Source: an uncultured Anaerolineae bacterium (lineage in GTDB: Bacteria > Chloroflexota > Anaerolineae > Anaerolineales > UBA4823). From it: a DNA stretch of 10,731 nucleotides. Shown here piece after piece: positions 1 through 6,988 of the stretch; the stretch's first letter is position 1, and each line of letters starts with the position of its first letter. The stretch covers positions 1 through 10,731 of the forward strand of contig CAKZNJ010000073.1 in assembly GCA_937129505.1 (NCBI GenBank), given 5' to 3'. A program made the position numbers and the translations under genes. The notes below the pieces were generated by a model. It searched no databases. It was not told the origin of the DNA and worked only from the letters and a program-made list of their open reading frames with translations.

Positions 1-1075
1 GCGAATCCTGCATTATTTGATTCCTTTCTTCCAGTTCCTCAAGCTGACGAACGATTTTTTCAAGCTGGCGAACAAGCTCGGTGCGAATCTCATCTTGGAC
101 GAGGGTGTAATTTGTCCAGCGTTTCTGATCATCACTCTTGAACGCCACCCACTCCTGGCGCAAACGCTCTTCTCCTAGGCGCTGTAGCTCGGTGAGCTCA
201 TTGACACGCCGTTCAACCTTTTGGGCTAATTCATCCACGGCTTTCTGGGCTCTTTGAACAGCGCGATTTGCCGCATCCACACTTTGAATGGTCTTCTCCG
301 TTTCCGCTGCAACCTGTTCAAATTGCTCAATTTTGACCAGCCATTCTTTCCAAAGCCGCTCTCGCTCAACTTGAATTAGAGATTGCTCTTCGATAAACTT
401 TATCTGGGCTTGTTTGAGCTCACCAAAAGTGTTTTCCAATTCTGTAATGCGGTTTTCAATGCGTTTGGCATTCACACTTGCCAACTCAAACTGCCCCTGC
501 AATTCATTATACAGCTTGCGTATGGCAGTTGTCTCCCCTTGCAAGTCGGTAATTTTGCGCCCATCTTGGCGGCGATTGTCCTCAGCCTGCCGAACCAGTC
601 GATTGACCTCCTCTTCACTGCGCTGAAGCTCTGCGATTTTATCTTCGATCTCTTTGAGCGTGCGCGAAATGCGTAATTCTTCATCAATACGAGTTTGTAA
701 GCTGCGTCGAATTTCTGCCAACGAACCAAGTTCCTTTCGTAAATCTGCAAGCGAACCTTCCAGCGTTTTCATCTCCACGCGACGAATCTTCTCCGCTTCT
801 TGCTCGCGCCGCTGCATCTCTTTTTCGCCTTCTTCGATTTGCTGCTTAACGTCTACTTTTAGCTTCATGATCGTCTCATCAGTCTGGTCTAACCTGCCTG
901 CCAAAGGTTTTAATCGGCTTAATTCCGTAGATAATTCCTTGAGTTGTTGGTTAGCGCTTTGCAAGCTCTGCTCTAACCTCTTAATTTTCTCTTCCAATGA
1001 AACGATCGTTGCCTTATCGCGGCGGCGTTCCTCATCTAGCCATTCTAATTTTTTTATGATTTGTTCGGGGTGCAT
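1..1075 (-). CDS. Coiled-coil protein of unknown function (3' end outside the window)
   Basis: I do not recognise a specific family. Translating the minus strand from the ATG at 1075 gives 358 residues with no stop before the window edge, so the gene is partial. The product is soluble and very rich in Glu, Lys, Arg, Gln and Leu. Heptad-like patterning runs almost throughout (about residues 5-170, 200-300 and 325-355), with few prolines (positions 3 and 57) and no membrane segment or signal peptide. Near-repeats such as VRQLE at about 335 and 342 fit a long rod. The start is well supported: AGGAGAG lies a few bases upstream, preceded by a TATAAT box. It sits 128 nt after the membrane-protein operon and has its own promoter. 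A structural or chromosome-associated rod is possible, but no ATPase head or other catalytic domain is visible. Certain as a coding region, unknown in function. Confidence 0.85.
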   Translation of the reverse strand, partial: MHPEQIIKKLEWLDEERRRDKATIVSLEEKIKRLEQSLQSANQQLKELSTELSRLKPLAGRLDQTDETIMKLKVDVKQQIEEGEKEMQRREQEAEKIRRVEMKTLEGSLADLRKELGSLAEIRRSLQTRIDEELRISRTLKEIEDKIAELQRSEEEVNRLVRQAEDNRRQDGRKITDLQGETTAIRKLYNELQGQFELASVNAKRIENRITELENTFGELKQAQIKFIEEQSLIQVERERLWKEWLVKIEQFEQVAAETEKTIQSVDAANRAVQRAQKAVDELAQKVERRVNELTELQRLGEERLRQEWVAFKSDDQKRWTNYTLVQDEIRTELVRQLEKIVRQLEELEERNQIMQDS

Positions 1076-1116
1076 TGACTCTCCTTCAGCTAAACTGTTG
1101 AGTGGATCGCAAACCC

Positions 1117-1145
1117 ATTATAGCATGAGCAATTGTCCTCAAATA
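1117..1145 (-). promoter_or_regulatory. Extended -10 promoter of the coiled-coil gene
   Basis: On the minus strand a perfect TATAAT (1122 to 1117) is preceded by TGC, giving the extended -10 form TGnTATAAT. The -35 region is weak: TATTTG at a 17-nt spacing (1145 to 1140), or TTGAGG at a 14-nt spacing. A weak -35 is usual when the -10 is extended. The box lies about 41 nt upstream of the coiled-coil ATG, leaving room for a short leader with the ribosome binding site. Confidence 0.65.
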
Positions 1146-1168
1146 CCCTGCGGATCTCTCAAGGACAA
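1133..1168. repeat. Inverted repeat TTGTCCT / AGGACAA over the -35 region
   Basis: The arms TTGTCCT (1133-1139) and AGGACAA (1162-1168) are perfect 7-bp inverted copies separated by 22 bp. One arm lies inside the spacer/-35 region of the coiled-coil promoter and the other just upstream. The arm centres are about 29 bp apart, close to three helical turns, which would suit an operator bound by a dimer or tetramer. No T-run follows, so it is not a good intrinsic terminator for the upstream operon. A chance occurrence cannot be excluded. Confidence 0.3.
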
Positions 1169-1203
1169 CGAAAGGCTTATTTCCGCTTGTTTATTTAATT
1201 TTC

Positions 1204-2616
1204 TCATCCCCCTTGTAAAAAGGTCACTCCCATCTGATAGAGCAGCGGGAAGAATGCTTGGGGCACGATGCCCATTAGCAGCAACAGCGCACTTGCGGCT
1301 GTTAATAAAAGGATTAGATGGAGCGGCTCACGAGCCGCTTTAATTTGCTCTTCGCCACTGCGTACCAACACCGCTAACGCCCGCAAACCACCAATCAGCA
1401 CGCCCACACTGCCAAAAATGCCCCCAAAGGCGATGAGAGGATATTGTTGAAACCACCCCTGCCAAATCAATAGATGAACGGGAAAGGCACCGGTCAACGG
1501 AAACCCAGCTAAGGTCAACATAGCAACAAGATAGGCCAATGTTGCAAAGGGAAAAGCTCTTCCTACCCCCATTATCTGTTGGATTTGCAGGGTTCGCCCG
1601 TGGTCACGGTAGATGTTATACGCCAGCGCTAGGAGCGCAAGCGCAATCCCGCGCGGCAGAATTTGCATAAACAGGATTGCATGAGTAAGTGGCCGATCCC
1701 TTGCTATCAAACCCAGACCGATGATGAGGAAGCTCACACCAATTTCCTTCATCAACGCATATCCCATAAATCGGCCGAGATGGCGATGGTAAATTGCCCC
1801 AACCCCTCCCAGTAAGGTGAGTAAAAAACCTTGAAAACTGAAAAAGATTACCAACCACGATGAGGAGTACAACCACGGATACTGTCTGAGAAACGTTAGG
1901 GAAAAAAGCAACGCAACAAATGAAGTAACAAAAAAGGCAAAGGAAAAAATGTAGGGATTAATTCGTTCAGCTACCATCGGCAGCCAACTCTGAAAAGGTA
2001 CGCCACTTAATAAAAGGCTAAATCCAAGCAGAAGAAGGACATAAATAAAAAAAGCGCCCGGAATACCGCCTGGATTCGCCTCTGTACCACTGAGTAACCA
2101 CCCGCCTAAGAGCAGCAAAGGCATCGCAAGGCTTTGAAAGATCCAAAACCGCTTAACCCCTAGATGGACAGCTCGGCTCTCTGACACGAACAAGACAACC
2201 CCGATCAGCCCAGCGAGGAGAAATAAAATCGTACCGTAGTACAAGGGTTGAACGAGAATCGCTGCAGAAAGAACAGCATTCATCCCCATCCCTAAAGGGA
2301 TAAACAGGGGATGTACGTCAATGCTCGATGCCCCAATAAACCAGAAAGCAAGTGCCAGGTTGAGGATGATCATCAACGGGCGATCGGAGCTTTCAAGAAA
2401 AAATCCTCTTCCGAACAACACCCAACTTGGCTGAATCTCTATCGTCAAAATTCCCAGCCGAAACAGTTCCCCCACCGGCAAAAGCCAGGCGAGAACAGCT
2501 AAAACCAACGCCAGAACACTGCCAATCGAGGTCGCCACCCTTTTCCAGCGTGTCAAGGGTAGCAACATCCCAGAGAAAACGAGTGGCAGGATAATCCAAA
2601 GGGTTGGCGCGTTCAC
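1204..2616 (-). CDS. Divergent NuoN/MrpD-like proton-translocating membrane subunit
   Basis: The 470-residue product is almost entirely hydrophobic, with about a dozen or more predicted helices, and resembles the antiporter-like subunits of complex I and Mrp. Landmarks are the PFQSWLP loop (207-213, matching PFHxWLPD), a YALMKEIG stretch (286-293, matching the YSSIaHxG helix) and LAGFPLTGAF (369-378, matching LAGIPxTxGFIGK). By these anchors the TM7 lysine is Leu202, the TM12 lysine is His381 and the TM5 glutamate is absent. I chose the GTG at 2616 over the ATG at 2673. The GTG overlaps the upstream stop as GTGA, follows a GGGGAG about 11 nt away, and begins at the first helix. The ATG would add a basic 19-residue tail, overlap the previous gene by 61 nt and has no ribosome binding site. 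It is the last gene of the operon. Superfamily is fairly sure; exact role and ion are unknown. Confidence 0.75.
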   Translation of the reverse strand: MNAPTLWIILPLVFSGMLLPLTRWKRVATSIGSVLALVLAVLAWLLPVGELFRLGILTIEIQPSWVLFGRGFFLESSDRPLMIILNLALAFWFIGASSIDVHPLFIPLGMGMNAVLSAAILVQPLYYGTILFLLAGLIGVVLFVSESRAVHLGVKRFWIFQSLAMPLLLLGGWLLSGTEANPGGIPGAFFIYVLLLLGFSLLLSGVPFQSWLPMVAERINPYIFSFAFFVTSFVALLFSLTFLRQYPWLYSSSWLVIFFSFQGFLLTLLGGVGAIYHRHLGRFMGYALMKEIGVSFLIIGLGLIARDRPLTHAILFMQILPRGIALALLALAYNIYRDHGRTLQIQQIMGVGRAFPFATLAYLVAMLTLAGFPLTGAFPVHLLIWQGWFQQYPLIAFGGIFGSVGVLIGGLRALAVLVRSGEEQIKAAREPLHLILLLTAASALLLLMGIVPQAFFPLLYQMGVTFLQGG

Positions 2617-3236
2617 CTGCTTTTTGTCTCCCCTTCGAGGTAGAGTAGATAGGCGCCTAAAAAGGCAAGGCATAAAACGACGCCCGCTAACAAGCCGCTG
2701 AGCAACACAGATGGTTCAATCACCGCTAGGAGCACTTCAAGTCCATTGAGAAATGTGATCAATCCGATTGTCGTCGAGAAGGTTGAGCTCCGAAAGCTCA
2801 GTACCAATAAACCAATGCCAGCCAACCCCATCACAGCGATAGCTTGAGTAAAGCGGAGTCCGTTAAAGAACGACATCAGATATGTAGCTCCTTCTTGAAG
2901 GAACACACCAACCAAAGCAGCTGTTGCGAGGCGAAAAGCCAGAGCAGAAGGGGGAGAAGCGATCGGGGAGGAGACCTCTTCTGACAGAGATGAGGTAGAA
3001 CGAGAAGGAAAAAAATTTGCCATCGCCGTGCCGATTATCGCCGCAGCCATCCAGCCCTCAACAAACTTCACCAGCGCCAAATTAAGCGATAAACTCTGCG
3101 CGCAGAGAACGAACACGCCTATGGTTTGCAACGCTAGTGCCAGCACGCGTTTGCGCCAATCTTGAGCAATGAGATTTAATAGGCTAGCACTCAACGCCAA
3201 AGTGACGCCGACCGTACCAAACCATTGTTCGTTCAA
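2613..3236 (-). CDS. HyfE/NuoK-like small membrane subunit
   Basis: The 207-residue integral membrane protein has about six or seven hydrophobic segments. Two are at about 5-25 and 32-50, one holds Lys57 and Glu60 (LVKFVEGWMAAAIIG), and the rest lie after a polar Ser-rich loop (77-97). The C-terminal stretch FLNGLEVLLAVIEPSVLLSGLL (162-183) recalls the ENG...vElG region of HyfE in group 4 hydrogenases, and more loosely NuoK/MrpC. Length is close to HyfE (about 216). The start is TTG at 3236 with GGAG 8 nt upstream. The only nearby ATG is out of frame. The upstream gene's TAG lies in the same frame just two codons before this TTG. The position between two antiporter-like genes supports a structural role in one membrane complex. 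Assignment rests on topology, context and short motifs, so it is moderate. Confidence 0.6.
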   Translation of the reverse strand: MNEQWFGTVGVTLALSASLLNLIAQDWRKRVLALALQTIGVFVLCAQSLSLNLALVKFVEGWMAAAIIGTAMANFFPSRSTSSLSEEVSSPIASPPSALAFRLATAALVGVFLQEGATYLMSFFNGLRFTQAIAVMGLAGIGLLVLSFRSSTFSTTIGLITFLNGLEVLLAVIEPSVLLSGLLAGVVLCLAFLGAYLLYLEGETKSR

Positions 3237-3239
3237 AGG

Positions 3240-4790
3240 CTATTCTCCGCCCCCCAAAACAAATAGGAAACGGGCAAGGATTAACAGGAGAACAATTGCC
3301 CATAACATTCCTCCGCTGCCCTCTACAACCGCTTCAATGCGGTAAAAAAGCCCCCCCATTTGACGAAAGCCCCATTGGAAAGCGCGATATCCCCATTCCA
3401 TGGAAAAGAACTGTCTCCATGCTGAGGGGAACTGCCAGCGAGGCAACAACTGCAACCGGTAGAGGAGCACGCCAAACCCGCCAAAAGCCATCAAACCCAA
3501 CCCAAAGCTGTATTCCGCCCAATTGCGTGACCGGACATAAGGTTGGCTTAGGGCGGTTTGCAATAAATCGTTCCAGCCACCATAACCAACAATCAACGAG
3601 GCGCTAATCACTCCGAGAAAGGCAACAAAGTACAACGCTTTACTCCATGGCTCACCCTCAAGCGGTAATGGGGGCTTTTGCAAGATAAAGCGGAGATAAC
3701 CGACAAGGAGAAGTAGATGAGAGAGCAAAAAGGTAAGAAGGGGAATTGAAAACGAAAATTGATAGATTCGGATCAAATCCCAAAAGGGGGTGAAGGGCAG
3801 ACCAAGTAGAAGAAGCGTTTGATAGGCAAAACCCCCCAGCCACATGCGATAGCGCGTTGAGAACAAAAACAAAAAGCTCCCACACAAAGCTAGGATCATC
3901 CCCCACGCAATTACAGTTTCGGGGTAGTGCAGGACCGCCGCATAAAAAGCAAACGCCGCCGTTCCGATAATCCAAAACGGCCGGCTTTCCAGAACATGAG
4001 CGGTACCTACCCACAAAATGGCAGCGAAAAGCCCCAATAATCCCACAAAAACAGCGATCCATCCTTCAGCAGCGAAATAAGCCATATCGGCCAGGCGCGC
4101 CAGCAAGGGGATGGTGGTTAACGGGGGCACGAGGCGAATGATCGTTCCGAGCCCGCGGCGCAACAGAGAAGATTCCAAATAGGGCAAATGGAAAGGAAAG
4201 ATACCCCAACGCAATAGGATAGAGAAAACATAAGCCCACGGGTTGCCCATGCCCCACAAAGATAACATCACCCCAAAGGCGCGCGAAGCAAAGGATAAAA
4301 CCACCCGCTCCCGCAGGGTTGGATGAGGAGGACGGCTGAGCCAGAGTGCCAACTCAACGATGTCGATCGACGCCCATGCCAAAAGGAGGCTCAATTGGTT
4401 ACCCGCAAAAATGGCAACCAATCCCAACCCTACGAGGAGTAGACTGCTCCCCCAACCAAACACTGGCTCGCCTTCTTGAGTCGAAGCCTCAGTGAGGATT
4501 ACTGCTCCGCCCACCGTTACCAAAGCAAAACCCACCGCCCATGAAAACCCATCCGCTAGCAATGCCGGAGAGATGGGGAAAAACGCTGCCGGTTGCCAAT
4601 TCGGCAAGGGGAGATAATGGGGTAAGTAGAACCGTACCCCAAGCAAAAACAACCACGACGTGGTCATTCCTAAGAAAGCAGTTAACCATAGAAAGCCAAG
4701 CCTTGACTTCCGCAGGCGCAATATGACCACCCCACTAAAGGCAAAAAGTGGAGCAAGGATAGCACCAGACAAAAGGGCAGATGCAATCAT
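3240..4790 (-). CDS. Divergent NuoN/NuoM/MrpD-like proton-translocating membrane subunit
   Basis: The 516-residue polytopic membrane protein is of the size and type of complex I antiporter-like subunits. The loop RWGIFPFHLPYLES (194-207) matches K...PFHxWLPDA, with Arg194 exactly where the TM7 channel lysine would be. LLLAWASIDIVEL (135-147) corresponds to TM5, but the usual Trp-Glu pair is Trp139-Ala140; Glu146 lies two turns later. GLPFTPFWDLIR (330-341) matches the TM12 GIPxTxGFIGK segment, with Arg341 near the lysine position. A terminal helix after FYRIEAVVEGSGGMLW (482-497) resembles the C-terminus of several hydrogenase/complex I-like subunits. The ATG at 4790 lies 9 nt after the hydantoinase stop and has no clear ribosome binding site, so translation is probably coupled. 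The gene ends in TAG, in frame with the next gene's TTG. Superfamily is fairly sure; whether it pumps protons or Na+ cannot be told. Confidence 0.75.
   Translation of the reverse strand: MIASALLSGAILAPLFAFSGVVILRLRKSRLGFLWLTAFLGMTTSWLFLLGVRFYLPHYLPLPNWQPAAFFPISPALLADGFSWAVGFALVTVGGAVILTEASTQEGEPVFGWGSSLLLVGLGLVAIFAGNQLSLLLAWASIDIVELALWLSRPPHPTLRERVVLSFASRAFGVMLSLWGMGNPWAYVFSILLRWGIFPFHLPYLESSLLRRGLGTIIRLVPPLTTIPLLARLADMAYFAAEGWIAVFVGLLGLFAAILWVGTAHVLESRPFWIIGTAAFAFYAAVLHYPETVIAWGMILALCGSFLFLFSTRYRMWLGGFAYQTLLLLGLPFTPFWDLIRIYQFSFSIPLLTFLLSHLLLLVGYLRFILQKPPLPLEGEPWSKALYFVAFLGVISASLIVGYGGWNDLLQTALSQPYVRSRNWAEYSFGLGLMAFGGFGVLLYRLQLLPRWQFPSAWRQFFSMEWGYRAFQWGFRQMGGLFYRIEAVVEGSGGMLWAIVLLLILARFLFVLGGGE
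3245..3250 (-). promoter_or_regulatory. Ribosome binding site that supports a TTG start
   Basis: GCGGAG on the minus strand ends 8 nt before the TTG at 3236 and lies inside the last codons of the 516-residue membrane protein gene. It is the main evidence that the HyfE-like gene starts independently at TTG and is not made by reading through the in-frame TAG. Confidence 0.5.
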
Positions 4791-4799
4791 GAGAGTAGA

Positions 4800-6227
4800 T
4801 TACAACAATTCACCTGTAGATCTTTTAACGAAACGCCCTTGACCCGCTTCTCCCAGCCATTGCTCTCCATCCACGATCAGCTTTCCTCTCAAGAAGACCT
4901 TTACCGGGTAGCCCACAAGTTCCCACCCTTCATAAAGATTGTAATCGGTGCGATGTTGTGCCACCCCGACACCGTAAGTAAGACGCTTTTGCAAATCCCA
5001 GAGAACAATATCGGCGTCTGACCCCGGCAGGATTGCCCCTTTTTGCGGGTAAAGGCCAAAAATTTTAGCCGGATTGGTGCAATTTAAAGCCACAAACTGG
5101 TTTTCGGAAATTCTGCCTGCGCGCACCCCGTAGGTCCAAAGGATGGGCAAACGATCCCCTACCCCTGGCAAGCCATTGGGTATCTTGGTGAAATCATCTT
5201 TGCCTAGTTCTTTCCCAGGGATGGCAATTTCTTTGCCTTCATAATCGATCGCCTGTTCTCCGTTGTAGAAAAAGGGGCAATGGTCAGTGCCGATAGTCTG
5301 GATGATGCCTTGCGCTAGCCCTTCCCATAGCCGTTCATTATCCTCACTCGTCCGCATCGGTGGCGAGCAGACCCATTTTGCACCGTCGGGACGTCTTAGA
5401 TGATCGATAGTGAAAAAGAGATATTGAGGGCAGGTTTCGCCCATCACCGCAACCCCTTTTTCGCGACCATAAGCCAATTGATCAACCTCCCCGCCTGCGT
5501 TCATGTGGACGATATACAACGGCGCGCCGCTTTGAGCCGCAAGGGCAATGCCCCGAAGGGTGGCTTCCACCGCTCCCCAACTCGGTCGCGTGTGAGCATG
5601 CCATTCAGGGGTAATCTTGCCGTTAGCCAGCGCCTCCGCCACAAGCAGCTCGATCACATCACCGTTCTCCGCATGCAGCATCGTTAGAATGCCATATTCC
5701 TTTGCTATGCGCATGGCGGCAAAGATTTCACCATCGCTAATCCGCAAGCGATTATTGTACGCTGTAAAAACTTTAATCGATGGCATTCCCCAGTCTACCA
5801 AGCGGTGTAATTCCTGAGCAATCTTCTCATTCCAGCGGGAAATATTCATGTGAAAACTATAATCAATGGCTGCTTTCGCGTCGGCTTTCTCACGCCAAAC
5901 AGCGATGCTTTCCTCTAACGTTGCCTTATCCAAGGGGACAAAATCGATCACCGTGGTGGTGCCGCCAAAAGCAGCAGCTTTATGGCCGCTATAATGGTCA
6001 TCGCTGGAGACAGTGCCAAACATGGGCAGGTCGAAATGAGTATGCACGTCCACTCCGCCCGGCATGGCCGTCAAACCTTTGCCATCGATCACATTACAGC
6101 CTTCTGCAGACAAATTTGAGCCAATGGTTTTTATCTTCTCCCCTTCGATCAAAATATCAGCGTGAAATTTTTCGCTAGCCGTAAGGATCTCTACACCTTT
6201 AATTAATAGCCTCTGATTACCGTTCAT
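4800..6227 (-). CDS. hydA: Dihydropyrimidinase / D-hydantoinase
   Basis: A cyclic amidohydrolase that opens dihydropyrimidine or 5-substituted hydantoin rings to N-carbamoyl products in the cytoplasm. The 475 residues match the family length (about 460-500). The binuclear metal site is complete: His62 and His64 in VDVHTH, Lys152 in SIKVFTAY (the residue that is carboxylated), His185 in MLHAEN, His241 in YIVHMN and Asp315 in GTDHCPF. Tyr157, Ser288 (CSPPMR) and Asn351 (NGLPGV) match substrate-binding positions of characterised dihydropyrimidinases. The TGAWP-type insertions of allantoinases are not evident. The ATG at 6227 follows AAGGAAG with good spacing, and the gene lies 34 nt after the 188-residue gene and 9 nt before the membrane module. 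No carbamoylase (beta-ureidopropionase) or dihydropyrimidine dehydrogenase is in view, so pathway and substrate are open. Family is highly certain; natural substrate is not. Confidence 0.93.
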   Translation of the reverse strand: MNGNQRLLIKGVEILTASEKFHADILIEGEKIKTIGSNLSAEGCNVIDGKGLTAMPGGVDVHTHFDLPMFGTVSSDDHYSGHKAAAFGGTTTVIDFVPLDKATLEESIAVWREKADAKAAIDYSFHMNISRWNEKIAQELHRLVDWGMPSIKVFTAYNNRLRISDGEIFAAMRIAKEYGILTMLHAENGDVIELLVAEALANGKITPEWHAHTRPSWGAVEATLRGIALAAQSGAPLYIVHMNAGGEVDQLAYGREKGVAVMGETCPQYLFFTIDHLRRPDGAKWVCSPPMRTSEDNERLWEGLAQGIIQTIGTDHCPFFYNGEQAIDYEGKEIAIPGKELGKDDFTKIPNGLPGVGDRLPILWTYGVRAGRISENQFVALNCTNPAKIFGLYPQKGAILPGSDADIVLWDLQKRLTYGVGVAQHRTDYNLYEGWELVGYPVKVFLRGKLIVDGEQWLGEAGQGRFVKRSTGELL

Positions 6228-6261
6228 ATTTCACTTCCTTTCCTTACCATCCTGAATCCAT

Positions 6262-6828
6262 CTAGTCTGAAGAGATTTTCGGTCGAATTTTCCAAGCATT
6301 GCTGAGCCCTAAGACCGCCGCGAGCACCTCTGGAGACAGCTCTTGCGCGAAATCTTCTGTAGTGTGATAGGCGTACGAGCTCCTTTCTTTCAAAGCTCGC
6401 CACAAACCGGCGCGATCTTCTTCGGCAAGGATTAAGTCATCAATTGTTTCTGCCCGCTTGAGGTATTCTCCCCAAGTGTAGAAAAAAGTGATCCGCTTCC
6501 ATCGTCCGGCGAGAAGGGCCTTTTCCAGCGGCACGAGCGGAGAAAGTTGAATCTTATAATAGGCTTGGTTTGCAAAGGGATGCTCTTGTTCATCCCGCAA
6601 CAGTTCACTGCGCGTGGTCAGCTCCACGCCGCGAATTTCAGCCAGATATTCGATCCGCCATTTTGCATCGCCAAAAGCAGCAGTCTGGTAAAAAGCCACG
6701 TAATCCACCGCAACCACTTTCGGAGCCGAGCGCATGGGAATGCGATACCACCCCAGAAGGCGGGCAATTTCCAAATCGCGCGGTGCCTTCAAAATAGAAA
6801 CTAGAATCAGCGCGTTGTCAGCCAACAT
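6262..6828 (-). CDS. Conserved-looking protein of unknown function (188 aa)
   Basis: I do not recognise this family. The product is soluble, with no signal peptide or membrane helix. It appears to be mixed alpha/beta: a hydrophobic strand NALILVSILK (5-14), an amphipathic segment DLEIARLLGWYRIP (18-31), strand-like VVAVDYVAFYQTAAFG (38-53), a charged strand WRIEYLAEIRGVEL (57-70), then YYKIQLSPLVPL (90-101) and WKRITFFYTWGEYLKRAE (110-127), and a helical tail. Alternating strands around a Trp/Tyr-rich core loosely suggest a PUA/EVE-like or nuclease-like fold, which is speculation. The ATG at 6828 is chosen because the first strand begins at once. No Shine-Dalgarno is present, and a TATAAT box ends 6 nt upstream, which suggests a leaderless transcript. 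It is the first gene of the unit that continues into the hydantoinase. Coding status is strong, function unknown. Confidence 0.8.
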   Translation of the reverse strand: MLADNALILVSILKAPRDLEIARLLGWYRIPMRSAPKVVAVDYVAFYQTAAFGDAKWRIEYLAEIRGVELTTRSELLRDEQEHPFANQAYYKIQLSPLVPLEKALLAGRWKRITFFYTWGEYLKRAETIDDLILAEEDRAGLWRALKERSSYAYHTTEDFAQELSPEVLAAVLGLSNAWKIRPKISSD

Positions 6829-6834
6829 GAGCTT

Positions 6835-6863
6835 ATTATACTCGCAGATAAAAATGCTTAACT
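6835..6863 (-). promoter_or_regulatory. Promoter placing transcription start at or next to the ATG
   Basis: A perfect TATAAT on the minus strand (6840 to 6835) lies only 6 nt before the ATG at 6828. The usual distance from -10 to start site would place transcription initiation on or beside the first base of that codon, giving a leaderless mRNA. The -35 is poor: AGTTAA at 17 nt, or TTAAGC at 15 nt. It would drive the operon from the 188-residue gene through the membrane module. Confidence 0.5.
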
Positions 6864-6930
6864 CTAGAGAGCGCTGGAAGAAGAAACTAGAACTCCATCT
6901 AGACTAAGTCCTCTTTGAGAAAAACCAATA

Positions 6931-6966
6931 AAAAGTAGGACAACATGCTGCTGTTGTCCTACTTTT
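6931..6966 (-). terminator. Strong intrinsic terminator, symmetric and possibly bidirectional
   Basis: A perfect 15-bp inverted repeat, AAAAGTAGGACAACA with its complement, encloses a 6-nt loop (6946-6951). Read on the minus strand, the GC-containing stem is followed by TTTTTATTGG, an adequate U-tract. It lies 22 nt after the stop of the TrpB-like PLP enzyme gene and upstream of the next promoter, so it separates the two transcription units. The stem also begins with an A-run and ends with a T-run on the plus strand, so it could work in both directions, although no plus-strand gene is present to need it. Confidence 0.85.
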
Positions 6967-6988
6967 CACCGTTTCCTGACAGAGCGAC

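Noticed and set aside
1141..1203. Intrinsic terminator after the membrane-protein operon
   Set aside because: Only short, widely spaced inverted repeats are present and no T-run follows on the minus strand, so read-through into the coiled-coil gene remains possible.
654..1343. 229-codon open frame on the plus strand
   Set aside because: It lies antisense to the coiled-coil gene and the end of the NuoN-like gene, is Ser/Arg/Cys-rich with no family features, and crosses the promoter region. It is a shadow of the minus-strand coding.
2617..2673. ATG at 2673 as start of the second NuoN-like gene
   Set aside because: It would overlap the preceding gene by 61 nt, has no ribosome binding site and adds a basic tail not typical of the family. 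The GTG at 2616 fits better.
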